Positions 1-4,918 of a DNA stretch of 10,094 nucleotides are shown here, piece after piece. The stretch is from Alphaproteobacteria bacterium (GTDB lineage Bacteria > Pseudomonadota > Alphaproteobacteria > RF32 > CAG-239). The notes below the pieces were generated by a model. It searched no databases and had not been told where the DNA came from. It saw only the letters and a program-made list of their open reading frames with translations. Made by a program: the position numbers and the translations under genes. Position 1 is the first letter of the stretch. Every line of letters begins with the position of its first letter. Where the stretch lies: contig DPKR01000113.1 in NCBI GenBank assembly GCA_003542415.1, forward strand, positions 1 to 10,094, written 5' to 3'.

Positions 1-31
1 TAACGATGTGCTTTATAATAATTTTTAATGA

Positions 32-123
32 AAACCGTCACGACTTCGTCGTTTCTCGATGGTTTGTGGCTCCGCCAATCTACGATTCCAAGACCGCTCT
101 AATTAAACCGCTTAAGCCACACC
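32..123. repeat. Hairpin-rich intergenic stretch, possible interspersed repeat
   Basis: Several inverted repeats are packed into about 90 bp. Positions 32-39 pair with 58-65 over 8 bp (one G-T), enclosing a perfect ACGAC-TTC-GTCGT hairpin at 40-52. GTGGCT at 66-71 pairs with AGCCAC at 115-120. A 6-bp direct repeat ACCGCT occurs at 93-98 and 107-112. The stretch is visibly richer in G and C than the AT-rich DNA on both sides. I see no convincing gene: the tRNA-like look of the minus strand lacks a T-arm and a consistent cloverleaf. It could be an interspersed palindromic repeat or part of a structured RNA. Only the pairing is seen in the sequence; the class is a guess. Confidence 0.4.
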
Positions 124-200
124 TTCCATAAAAAGTGATATTCATATATATTAAAAAAATTTTTACGTCAAGAGTTTTTTATAGTCTTATGACAATTTAA

Positions 201-228
201 TTGACATTTTTTTTATTGATGGTAACAT
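201..228 (+). promoter_or_regulatory. Predicted sigma70-type promoter upstream of the small ORF
   Basis: A perfect TTGACA -35 box (201-206) is followed after 16 bp by TAACAT (223-228), which matches four of six -10 consensus positions. Transcription would begin near 235, about 35 nt before the ATG at 271. The DNA around it is strongly AT-rich, which raises the chance of a fortuitous match, but the perfect -35 box and the terminator downstream of the ORF support a real transcription unit. Confidence 0.5.
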
Positions 229-270
229 CCCGATAAGTTTTAAAATATGTGTCATTAAAATTTTTTTGCC

Positions 271-402
271 ATGAAATTACATGAAATGGAAGGCGATTTT
301 GCTTCTATGCCACGTGCTGTCTTTGTTTCGGAAAGAGTAAAAAAGAAGTATTGGGGGCAAGACGAAATGCCTGAGGAAAAATCCAAAGAGGAAAGCAAAT
401 AG
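271..402 (+). CDS. Possible small protein, 43 aa, unknown function
   Basis: This is an open frame of 43 codons from ATG at 271 to TAG at 400-402. An in-frame stop (TAA, 256-258) lies just upstream, so it is not the visible tail of a longer gene. The product is hydrophilic, with no membrane segment: an N-terminal part around MKLHEMEGDFASMPRAV, a basic patch (SERVKKKYW) and a Lys/Glu-rich C-terminus. I recognise no family. Support comes from context: a sigma70-like promoter ends about 40 bp upstream and an intrinsic terminator begins 17 bp after the stop. Against it, there is no Shine-Dalgarno sequence before ATG 271 or before the internal ATG at 286. It may be a real small gene, or the transcript may be a small RNA with an accidental frame. 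Confidence 0.42.
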   Translation: MKLHEMEGDFASMPRAVFVSERVKKKYWGQDEMPEEKSKEESK

Positions 403-418
403 ACTTTTCTTGGATTTT

Positions 419-456
419 AAGAGAGCTTCAAATTGAAGATTTGGAGTTCTTTTTTT
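419..456 (+). terminator. Intrinsic terminator after the small ORF
   Basis: Positions 419-433 pair with 439-453 to give a stem of about 15 bp with three G-T wobbles around a 5-nt loop (TGAAG, 434-438), running into seven Ts (450-456). The T-run lies on the right, so it stops plus-strand transcripts, meaning the small ORF or whatever is transcribed from the left. It overlaps the last codons of the oppositely oriented MFS gene. Confidence 0.72.
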
Positions 457-1624
457 GTGTTTGTAAATAAAAAAATGCTATTTTTAATATCTTAAATCCA
501 AAACAATCGCATAGTATGCCACAAACATAAGCAATAAGCAAAGCCAAATAAGGTGAAAAGCAATCGGCTAAAACACCGATAAACAGAGCAGCTAATGTAT
601 AACAAACACTGCTTATAATAGAAATAATTGATAGGGTTGTTGCCCTGATATCATTTTCAATTTCATTTTGGATAATCGTATTAACAGCGGGTGTATGTAT
701 CCCTTCAACAAAGGGAGAAAACAATCTGATAAAGGGTGTTAAAAAATTATTACAAAGAACAGATATCAAGTTTGTTAAATCATCAAGAATAAGCCCGAGT
801 ACTGCTGTTTTATCAATTGTAAATTTTTTAGCCACTTTGTTTGATAATGTAGCACCTATAGCATTAAATAAATGTCCAACAGCCTTTAAAAGACCCAAAC
901 TCCAAATCGGGACAAATTGTTTAATAAAAACTGAATTAAATGAGTAGGAAGCCTCGTTAAAGCCATAATGCAAGCAATCGGCTAAAGTGATATATTTTAA
1001 TCTTCTTCTTTTCCATATTTCATGTAGTGCTGTTAAAAATTGTTTCAAAAAGGAGTTTTGATTACAAGATTGTGGAGGTTCCGTGATAAAATATGTTAAT
1101 ATGAAAGCAAAAAAAACAGAAATTATACTACAAATCAAACATAGTCTTAAAGAGTAAAAAGCGAATACACAACCAATGATAGAACCTAAAAAGAGTCCTG
1201 ACTGTAAACAAGAAACAATTTTTGCATAAATCTGATGATATTTTTCTTTTTGATTGATTGTAGACAATGTATCATAGAGCAAAGCATCATTATTCCCACT
1301 AGCAAGAGCAGATGAAAATCCTGCACAACACACCCCTATAAGCAAAAGAGTATAATTATGAGCTAAACTAAACAGCACAAAAGAACTGAAACGAAAGAAT
1401 GCGCCAATCATCATAATTTTTTTACGACCTATTCTATCAGATATTATGCCTACGGGAATTTCAAAAAAAGCAGAGATTATCGTCTCAATCGCATATAAAC
1501 TCATAGAAAGGGTATAGCTATTTAGAATTTGATTAAAATATAAAACTAAAATCGGTGAGCTGAAAATAAAATAGCTTAAGAAGTTAAACCATAATAAAAT
1601 TTTTATATTTCGCCTTATATCCAT
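428..1624 (-). CDS. MFS transporter (drug/metabolite efflux type)
   Basis: A 398-residue inner-membrane protein of the usual major facilitator length, with about 12 hydrophobic segments in two halves. The MFS motif A is clear in the loop after TM2 (GIISDRIGRKK, residues 59-69, with the conserved Asp and Gly-Arg). After TM4 there is a NDALLYDTL segment (112-120), and in the second half an EIENDIRATTLS segment (321-332); both are familiar from proton-driven MFS exporters. The central loop (about 181-210) is short and basic. The substrate cannot be told from sequence. The ATG at 1622-1624 has no good Shine-Dalgarno (an AAAGGA lies about 20 nt upstream, too far). It is divergent from kdsA across a gap of about 130 bp. 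Sampled stretches look clearly more AT-rich than kdsA, which could reflect acquisition or just weaker codon selection. Confidence 0.87.
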   Translation of the reverse strand: MDIRRNIKILLWFNFLSYFIFSSPILVLYFNQILNSYTLSMSLYAIETIISAFFEIPVGIISDRIGRKKIMMIGAFFRFSSFVLFSLAHNYTLLLIGVCCAGFSSALASGNNDALLYDTLSTINQKEKYHQIYAKIVSCLQSGLFLGSIIGCVFAFYSLRLCLICSIISVFFAFILTYFITEPPQSCNQNSFLKQFLTALHEIWKRRRLKYITLADCLHYGFNEASYSFNSVFIKQFVPIWSLGLLKAVGHLFNAIGATLSNKVAKKFTIDKTAVLGLILDDLTNLISVLCNNFLTPFIRLFSPFVEGIHTPAVNTIIQNEIENDIRATTLSIISIISSVCYTLAALFIGVLADCFSPYLALLIAYVCGILCDCFGFKILKIAFFYLQTQKKNSKSSI

Positions 1625-1695
1625 GACAATCTATACTTTTTACGTCCTTTGATCTTAGCTTATTTTCATAGTGTGAATAAATCGTTTAAAATAAA

Positions 1696-1724
1696 TTGCT
1701 ATTTTTAAGCTTTTTTGTTATCCT
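1696..1724 (+). promoter_or_regulatory. Predicted kdsA promoter
   Basis: TTGCTA (1696-1701) and TATCCT (1719-1724) are separated by exactly 17 bp and each matches four of six consensus positions. The predicted start near 1731 gives a leader of about 26 nt that contains the GAGG ribosome-binding site at 1747-1750. It lies in the MFS/kdsA divergent gap. Confidence 0.45.
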
Positions 1725-1756
1725 ACCATTAATTTGAATTACTCTTGAGGTCTAAA

Positions 1757-2602
1757 ATGGAACAAAAAATCGTTAAAATCGGCAATGTATCATTTGGCAA
1801 CAAACTGCCTATGGCGCTGATTTGCGGACCGTGTCAGATTGAAAGCCGCGAACACGCCATCATGATTGCAGGGGCGATGCGCGAAATCACAAAAAAGCTC
1901 AATATACCCTACGTTTTCAAAGCTTCTTTTGATAAAGCAAACCGCACATCAATCAATGGTGCGCGCGGGGTTGGTTTGGAAGAAGGAATGAAGACATTTG
2001 ATGAAATCAAAAAGCTTTATCCTGATTTGCCGATTGTGACTGATGTGCATGAAGTTTGGCAATGTGCAGAAGTTGCAAAGCATGTTGATATGCTTCAAAT
2101 TCCGGCATTTTTGTGCCGCCAAACGGATTTGGTTGTGGCAGCTGCTAAAACAGGCAAGGCTGTCAACATCAAAAAAGGACAGTTTTTAGCACCTTGGGAT
2201 GTGAGGAATTTGGTTAAAAAATCGGTCGATTCGGGCAATGATAATGTTTTGATCACCGAACGCGGCACAAGCTTTGGCTACAACACTTTGGTTGTTGATA
2301 TGCGCGGTTTTCCCCAAATGGCAAAAGACACGGGGTGCCCTGTGATTATGGATGCAACACATTCTGTTCAGCAACCGGGCGGCAAAGGTGCTTCAACCGG
2401 CGGACAGCGCGAATTTGCACCTGTTTTGGCGCGTGCGGCTGTGGCTGTCGGTGTGGCAGGCGTTTTCATGGAAACGCACGACAATCCGGACAAAGCCTTA
2501 TCAGATGGACCGAACACGATTGCACTTGCTGATATGGAGCGCGTGTTGACCGAATTAAAAGCTTATGATGAAATTACAAAAACGATGATTCATGATTATT
2601 AA
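1757..2602 (+). CDS. kdsA: 3-deoxy-8-phosphooctulonate (Kdo-8-P) synthase, metal-dependent class
   Basis: The enzyme (EC 2.5.1.55) condenses phosphoenolpyruvate with arabinose-5-phosphate to Kdo-8-phosphate, the precursor of the inner-core sugar of lipopolysaccharide, in the cytosol. The 281-residue TIM-barrel protein has normal family length and its motifs in order: CGPCQIES (23-30), YVFKASFDKANRTS (52-65), GVGLEEGMK (71-79), DVHE (96-99), IPAFLCRQTDL (115-125), GTSFGYN (170-176), DATHSVQQPGG (199-209) and SDGP (249-252). Cys26, His202, Glu239 and Asp250 form the divalent-metal site. The metal-independent E. coli enzyme has Asn at position 26, so this is the metal-dependent class. ATG 1757 is chosen because GAGG (1747-1750) lies 6 nt before it; an in-frame TTG at 1745 would overlap that site. 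It has its own promoter and terminator, so it is probably monocistronic here. Confidence 0.97.
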   Translation: MEQKIVKIGNVSFGNKLPMALICGPCQIESREHAIMIAGAMREITKKLNIPYVFKASFDKANRTSINGARGVGLEEGMKTFDEIKKLYPDLPIVTDVHEVWQCAEVAKHVDMLQIPAFLCRQTDLVVAAAKTGKAVNIKKGQFLAPWDVRNLVKKSVDSGNDNVLITERGTSFGYNTLVVDMRGFPQMAKDTGCPVIMDATHSVQQPGGKGASTGGQREFAPVLARAAVAVGVAGVFMETHDNPDKALSDGPNTIALADMERVLTELKAYDEITKTMIHDY

Positions 2603-2631
2603 AAAAAGCGGTGATTTTCACCGCTTTTTTT
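2601..2631. terminator. Bidirectional intrinsic terminator between convergent genes
   Basis: A perfect 14-bp stem (2601-2614 with 2618-2631) with a 3-nt loop, GC-rich in the centre (GCGGTGA/TCACCGC) and flanked by seven As and seven Ts. It therefore works in both directions. It begins inside the kdsA stop codon and overlaps the stop codon of the convergent 11-mer repeat gene (2630-2632), so both transcripts end here. Confidence 0.92.
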
Positions 2632-2980
2632 AATTGTTTGTGGTGGTTGAGGTGCTTGAACCATTGGGGTTGTGTTTGACTGTGGTTGTGTCTTCATCAC
2701 CTGTGATACCTTCTTTGATATCTGAACCGACTTCTTTTGTGCCATCCCAAACATCAGAAGTCACCTTTTTGGTGCCATCCCAAACATCGGAAGCCACTTC
2801 TTTTGTGCCGTCCCACACATCTGAGGTCACATCTTTTGTGCCTTCCCAAACGCCGCCCGATTGATTTTCAGCCATTTGAAATTCTCCTTGTTGATGTCTT
2901 TTAGCATATAATTCTTCGCCGCCTAAAAAACCGACAACTGCCAAAATGCCCAAAGCAATATATTTTGTTGTTTTTTGCAT
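2630..2980 (-). CDS. Small exported protein with four 11-residue tandem repeats
   Basis: A 116-residue protein of unrecognised family. Residues 1-26 look like a signal peptide or membrane anchor: basic start MQKTTK, hydrophobic core YIALGILAVVGFLGG, then EELYA, a plausible cleavage site. Residues 44-87 are four perfect-length 11-mers with consensus VWDGTKxVxSD, followed by a decayed fifth unit (IKEGITGDEDT). The C-terminal 20 residues are Thr/Ser/Asn-rich. Eleven-residue periodicity is typical of amphipathic helices (apolipoprotein- or LEA-like), so a surface-lying or membrane-associated helix is likely; this is inference. ATG 2980 is preferred because AAAGGA lies 7 nt upstream; an in-frame ATG at 3025 would add 15 residues before the signal and lacks such a site. 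A weak promoter (ACACAA 3024-3029, ATCATG 3000-3005, read on the minus strand) lies just upstream. Confidence 0.7.
   Translation of the reverse strand: MQKTTKYIALGILAVVGFLGGEELYAKRHQQGEFQMAENQSGGVWEGTKDVTSDVWDGTKEVASDVWDGTKKVTSDVWDGTKEVGSDIKEGITGDEDTTTVKHNPNGSSTSTTTNN
2720..2851 (-). repeat. Four tandem 33-bp coding repeats
   Basis: Four consecutive 33-bp units encode VWEGTKDVTSD, VWDGTKEVASD, VWDGTKKVTSD and VWDGTKEVGSD. The copies differ at synonymous as well as non-synonymous positions, so the amplification is not very recent. Period and position are read directly from the translated sequence. Unit number may vary between strains. Confidence 0.9.
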
Positions 2981-3061
2981 GATATATTCCTTTCCTGTTA
3001 TCATGAACAAATAAAAGCTAATCACACAATTTGTTTTTTTAAATAAAACTTTAGGAGAACC

Positions 3062-3085
3062 ATAAAAAAAGACACCTTTCCATCA
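3062..3085. repeat. Partial third copy of the terminator arm (24-bp tandem)
   Basis: Positions 3062-3079 repeat 3086-3103 exactly (ATAAAAAAAGACACCTTT), with a period of 24 bp. It is the left arm and half the loop of the adjacent terminator hairpin without a right arm, so it cannot fold alone. It suggests slippage or template switching at this palindrome. Confidence 0.8.
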
Positions 3086-3087
3086 AT

Positions 3088-3119
3088 AAAAAAAGACACC
3101 TTTACAAGTGTCTTTTTTT
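3088..3119 (-). terminator. Hairpin H1: terminator-like, copy 1
   Basis: A 12-bp stem AAAAAAAGACAC/GTGTCTTTTTTT encloses the loop CTTTACAA. On the minus strand it follows immediately after the truncated tRNA end, as in the intact gene. The A/T runs on both sides allow it to work in either direction. Outward pairing continues imperfectly (CCATCAAT with ATTGGCGG). Confidence 0.7.
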
Positions 3120-3121
3120 AT

Positions 3122-3140
3122 TGGCGGAACGTAGAGGACT
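3122..3140 (-). pseudogene. tRNA-Ser 3' end fragment
   Basis: Nineteen nucleotides identical to the end of the intact tRNA-Ser(GCT): last three T-loop bases, 3' T-stem, 3' acceptor strand, discriminator G and encoded CCA. There is no 5' tRNA part. At the junction the fragment forms a new stem-loop with the neighbouring DNA (CGTAG-AGGA-CTACG, 3130-3143). It is not a functional tRNA and most resembles the displaced 3' end left by site-specific integration. Confidence 0.85.
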
Positions 3141-3291
3141 ACGCTGCTTTGCAGCTCGGGCGGTTTGATTTGTAACATTCGAAAACTGCGTTGTCACTTG
3201 TTTTCTCATTAACAAATCTGACACCCTCAAGGTTTCAAAGCAACTTTAAGTTGCTTTGAATTCCTTTCGGCCTTTCGGTTCGATCCTCACT
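3141..3291. other. Hairpin-rich non-coding segment between the tRNA-end repeats
   Basis: This 151-bp segment is bounded by the two 64-bp repeats. Structures seen: GCTGC-TTT-GCAGC (3143-3155); a long palindrome at 3234-3260 with 13-bp arms around one central T, realistically an 11-bp stem; and a tandem CCTTTCGG (3263-3278). Read on the minus strand it has only a 14-codon frame from GTG before a stop, so I do not call a protein. It is too small to carry an integrase and none is nearby. It could be the core of a short interspersed element, the remnant of a deleted island, or a structured RNA ending in the tRNA-like CCA and H1 terminator. Confidence 0.6.
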
Positions 3292-3355
3292 TTTCCATCA
3301 ATAAAAAAAGACACTTGTAAAGGTGTCTTTTTTTATTGGCGGAACGTAGAGGACT
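3292..3355. repeat. 64-bp direct repeat, copy 2 (inside the intact tRNA-Ser locus)
   Basis: The right-hand copy of the 215-bp-spaced repeat. It contains the real tRNA terminator and the 3' end of the intact tRNA gene. Outside the loop it is identical to copy 1, so the duplication is recent or kept homogenised by recombination. Confidence 0.93.
3303..3334 (-). terminator. Hairpin H2: tRNA-Ser terminator
   Basis: A 12-bp stem of seven A/T pairs plus GACAC/GTGTC, with loop TTGTAAAG, begins 2 nt after the tRNA CCA on the minus strand and ends in seven Us in the transcript. As a whole it is the exact reverse complement of H1, because the arms are self-complementary and the loop is inverted. Confidence 0.88.
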
Positions 3356-3425
3356 CGAACCTCTGCATCCTTTTAAGGGGATGACGGATTAGCAATCCGC
3401 TGTATTACCACTCTACCAACGTTCC
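3337..3425 (-). tRNA. tRNA-Ser (anticodon GCT)
   Basis: An 89-nt gene including encoded CCA, decoding AGC/AGU. The acceptor GGAACGT pairs with ACGTTCC, followed by the serine discriminator G73 and CCA. The D-arm is GTA/TAC. The anticodon stem GCGGA/TCCGT carries the loop TTGCTAA. The long class II variable arm has a CATCC/GGATG stem, as expected for serine tRNAs. The T-arm is AGAGG-TTCGAGT-CCTCT. All arms pair, so it should be functional. Its 3' end is duplicated 215 bp downstream. Confidence 0.97.
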
Positions 3426-3440
3426 GTGGTTGAGACTTCT

Positions 3441-3467
3441 TTTATATTATCTTTTTGCTTTCGTCAA
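3441..3467 (-). promoter_or_regulatory. Predicted tRNA-Ser promoter
   Basis: On the minus strand, TTGACG (3462-3467) is followed after 15 bp by TATAAA (3441-3446). The spacer is short, but both boxes match five of six consensus positions. Transcription would start near 3434, about 9 nt before the mature tRNA 5' end. Confidence 0.55.
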
Positions 3468-3515
3468 CTGCTTTTTTTTATATTTTTGCATAAAATTTTT
3501 GTTTTATAATCCTTA

Positions 3516-3544
3516 TTGACAATAGCTCATGAAAAGCTTATGAT
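3516..3544 (+). promoter_or_regulatory. Strong predicted promoter of the CNNM/GNAT operon
   Basis: Perfect TTGACA (3516-3521), a 17-bp spacer and TATGAT (3539-3544, five of six consensus positions). The start near 3551 gives a leader of about 36 nt. This is the best sigma70-type promoter in the window. It diverges from the tRNA promoter about 50 bp away. Confidence 0.75.
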
Positions 3545-3586
3545 ATTGCTTGTTTTTTTAATCACCACAGGTAATAAAAGAAAGAA

Positions 3587-4918
3587 ATGGATCCTTTTTA
3601 TATTTATTTTTTGAAGTTTATATTTGTTTTAATTCTCGTTTTATTTAATGCTTTTTTCGTTGTTTCAGAGTTTGCGATTGTCAAAATCCGCCGCACAAAG
3701 CTTGAAGAACTTGTCGGTTTGGGCAACAAACGCGCTCAGATTGCTTTGAAAATTACCGAGCATTTGGACAGTTATTTAAGCGCTATTCAACTTGGTATTA
3801 CCCTCGCCTCACTCGGTTTGGGTTGGATCGGCGAGCCTGCCGTTGCCAAATTGTTTGAAGATTTAATGGGTGGCTTTTTTGCCGACAACCCGATTTTGTT
3901 GCACTCCATCAGCTTTGGTGTGGCTTTCGGTTTGATCACACTTCTACACGTTGTTTTGGGCGAGCTTATTCCGAAGTCTCTTGCTATTCAAAAAACCGAA
4001 TCGTTTGTTTTGCTGATTGCTTATCCGCTTTATATGTTCAAACGCACATTTTATCCGTTTATTTGGGTTTTAGATATATTAACCATCAAAATTTTACACT
4101 TGATGGGGGTTGAACCGGCGCGCGAAGAAGATATGGCACACTCCGAAGAAGAAATCAAGCTCATTGTCAATGCTTCACAAAAAGGCGGGGTGATTGATGA
4201 CACCGAGCGCGATATTATTCAAAACGCCATCAGCTTTTCCGAAATTTTTGCCCATGAGGTCATGATCCCCAGACAAGATATGCAATGTCTTTATTTAGAT
4301 GATGACTTTAATGATGTGATGAGTTTGGTCAAGCGCACAAAACACACGCGCTATCCGCTTTGCAATGAAGACAAAGACAATGTGGTCGGTATGATTCATA
4401 TCAGAGATCTTTTGGAGCATGCTGAAGAAAAGTTAGAAAAAGGCCGCTTGAACAAAATTGCGCGTCAAGTGCTCTTTGTGCCTGAGAATCAATCTATTTC
4501 CGAGGTGCTGCACCTGATGATGCGCAAACACACACATCTTGCCATTGTGGTGGACGAATATGGCGGAACGGCAGGTATGCTCTCGATGGAAGATATTTTA
4601 GAAGAGCTTGTCGGCGATATTATGGACGAGCATGATGACAACGAAATTGCCGAGATTCGCAAACTAAGTGATAAGATTTGTGAATTTGACGGTAAAGTTT
4701 TGGTTGAAGATGTTTATGATTGCATGTGTTTGCCGGAATGCGAGCGCGAAGAAAGCACCATTGGCGGCTACGTTTTCACACTTTTAGGCCGTGCGCCAAA
4801 AGTTGGAGACAAAGTGGAAGACGAATATTGCCATTATGAGGTGATTTCCGCAGGCAAAATGCGTGTCAAACGTGTGAAAGTGACCTTAAAAGAACGACAC
4901 ACAAAAGAGGAAGAATAA
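3587..4918 (+). CDS. CNNM / CorC-HlyC family membrane protein with CBS pair
   Basis: A 443-residue integral inner-membrane protein. Residues 5-190 form the CNNM (DUF21) transmembrane domain, with hydrophobic segments near 8-30, 65-85, 105-125 and 138-165 and the signature GELIPKSLAI (125-134). Two CBS domains follow (about 223-280 and 290-348), with the hallmark VVDEYGGTAGML (321-332) and the acidic EDILEELVGDI run after it. The C-terminal CorC_HlyC domain spans about 355-432 (SDKICEFDGKVL, STIGGYVFTLLG). The CBS pair in this family binds adenine nucleotides and regulates transport. Members are linked to magnesium or other divalent-cation efflux and resistance; the older haemolysin label is misleading. 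The exact substrate cannot be told. Its ribosome-binding site is weak (AAGAAAG). The stop codon overlaps the next gene's ATG (TAATG). Confidence 0.94.
   Translation: MDPFYIYFLKFIFVLILVLFNAFFVVSEFAIVKIRRTKLEELVGLGNKRAQIALKITEHLDSYLSAIQLGITLASLGLGWIGEPAVAKLFEDLMGGFFADNPILLHSISFGVAFGLITLLHVVLGELIPKSLAIQKTESFVLLIAYPLYMFKRTFYPFIWVLDILTIKILHLMGVEPAREEDMAHSEEEIKLIVNASQKGGVIDDTERDIIQNAISFSEIFAHEVMIPRQDMQCLYLDDDFNDVMSLVKRTKHTRYPLCNEDKDNVVGMIHIRDLLEHAEEKLEKGRLNKIARQVLFVPENQSISEVLHLMMRKHTHLAIVVDEYGGTAGMLSMEDILEELVGDIMDEHDDNEIAEIRKLSDKICEFDGKVLVEDVYDCMCLPECEREESTIGGYVFTLLGRAPKVGDKVEDEYCHYEVISAGKMRVKRVKVTLKERHTKEEE

Larger units (their letters stand above)
3077..3140. repeat. 64-bp direct repeat, copy 1 (carries the tRNA-Ser 3' end fragment)
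   Basis: This copy matches 3292-3355 at 60 of 64 positions, with a constant offset of 215 bp. All four differences are in the 8-nt hairpin loop. It contains the terminator hairpin (3088-3119) and, on the minus strand, the last 19 nt of tRNA-Ser including CCA (3122-3140). The match ends abruptly at 3140/3141, inside what is the T-loop of the intact tRNA, the kind of breakpoint left by tRNA-targeting integrases. Confidence 0.93.

Noticed and set aside
32..123. Possible tRNA or tmRNA fragment on the minus strand
   Set aside because: There is a GTGGC/GCCAC closing stem and a D-loop-like run, but no T-arm, no consistent anticodon stem and no CCA end.
1745..1756. TTG at 1745 as the start of kdsA
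   Set aside because: It overlaps the GAGG ribosome-binding site for the ATG at 1757, and starting at 1757 gives residue numbers that match the family's metal ligands.
2720..2851. 33-bp regularly spaced repeats as a CRISPR array
   Set aside because: The units are directly adjacent, with no spacers, and encode an in-frame protein repeat.
2634..2864. Plus-strand open frame opposite the 11-mer repeat gene
   Set aside because: It is the antisense reading of the 33-bp repeats, lies beyond the terminator of kdsA, and lacks a signal peptide or ribosome-binding site of its own.
3277..3286. GGTTCGATCC as a T-loop of a second tRNA on the plus strand
   Set aside because: The flanking bases do not form a 5-bp T-stem and no acceptor or anticodon arm can be built around it.
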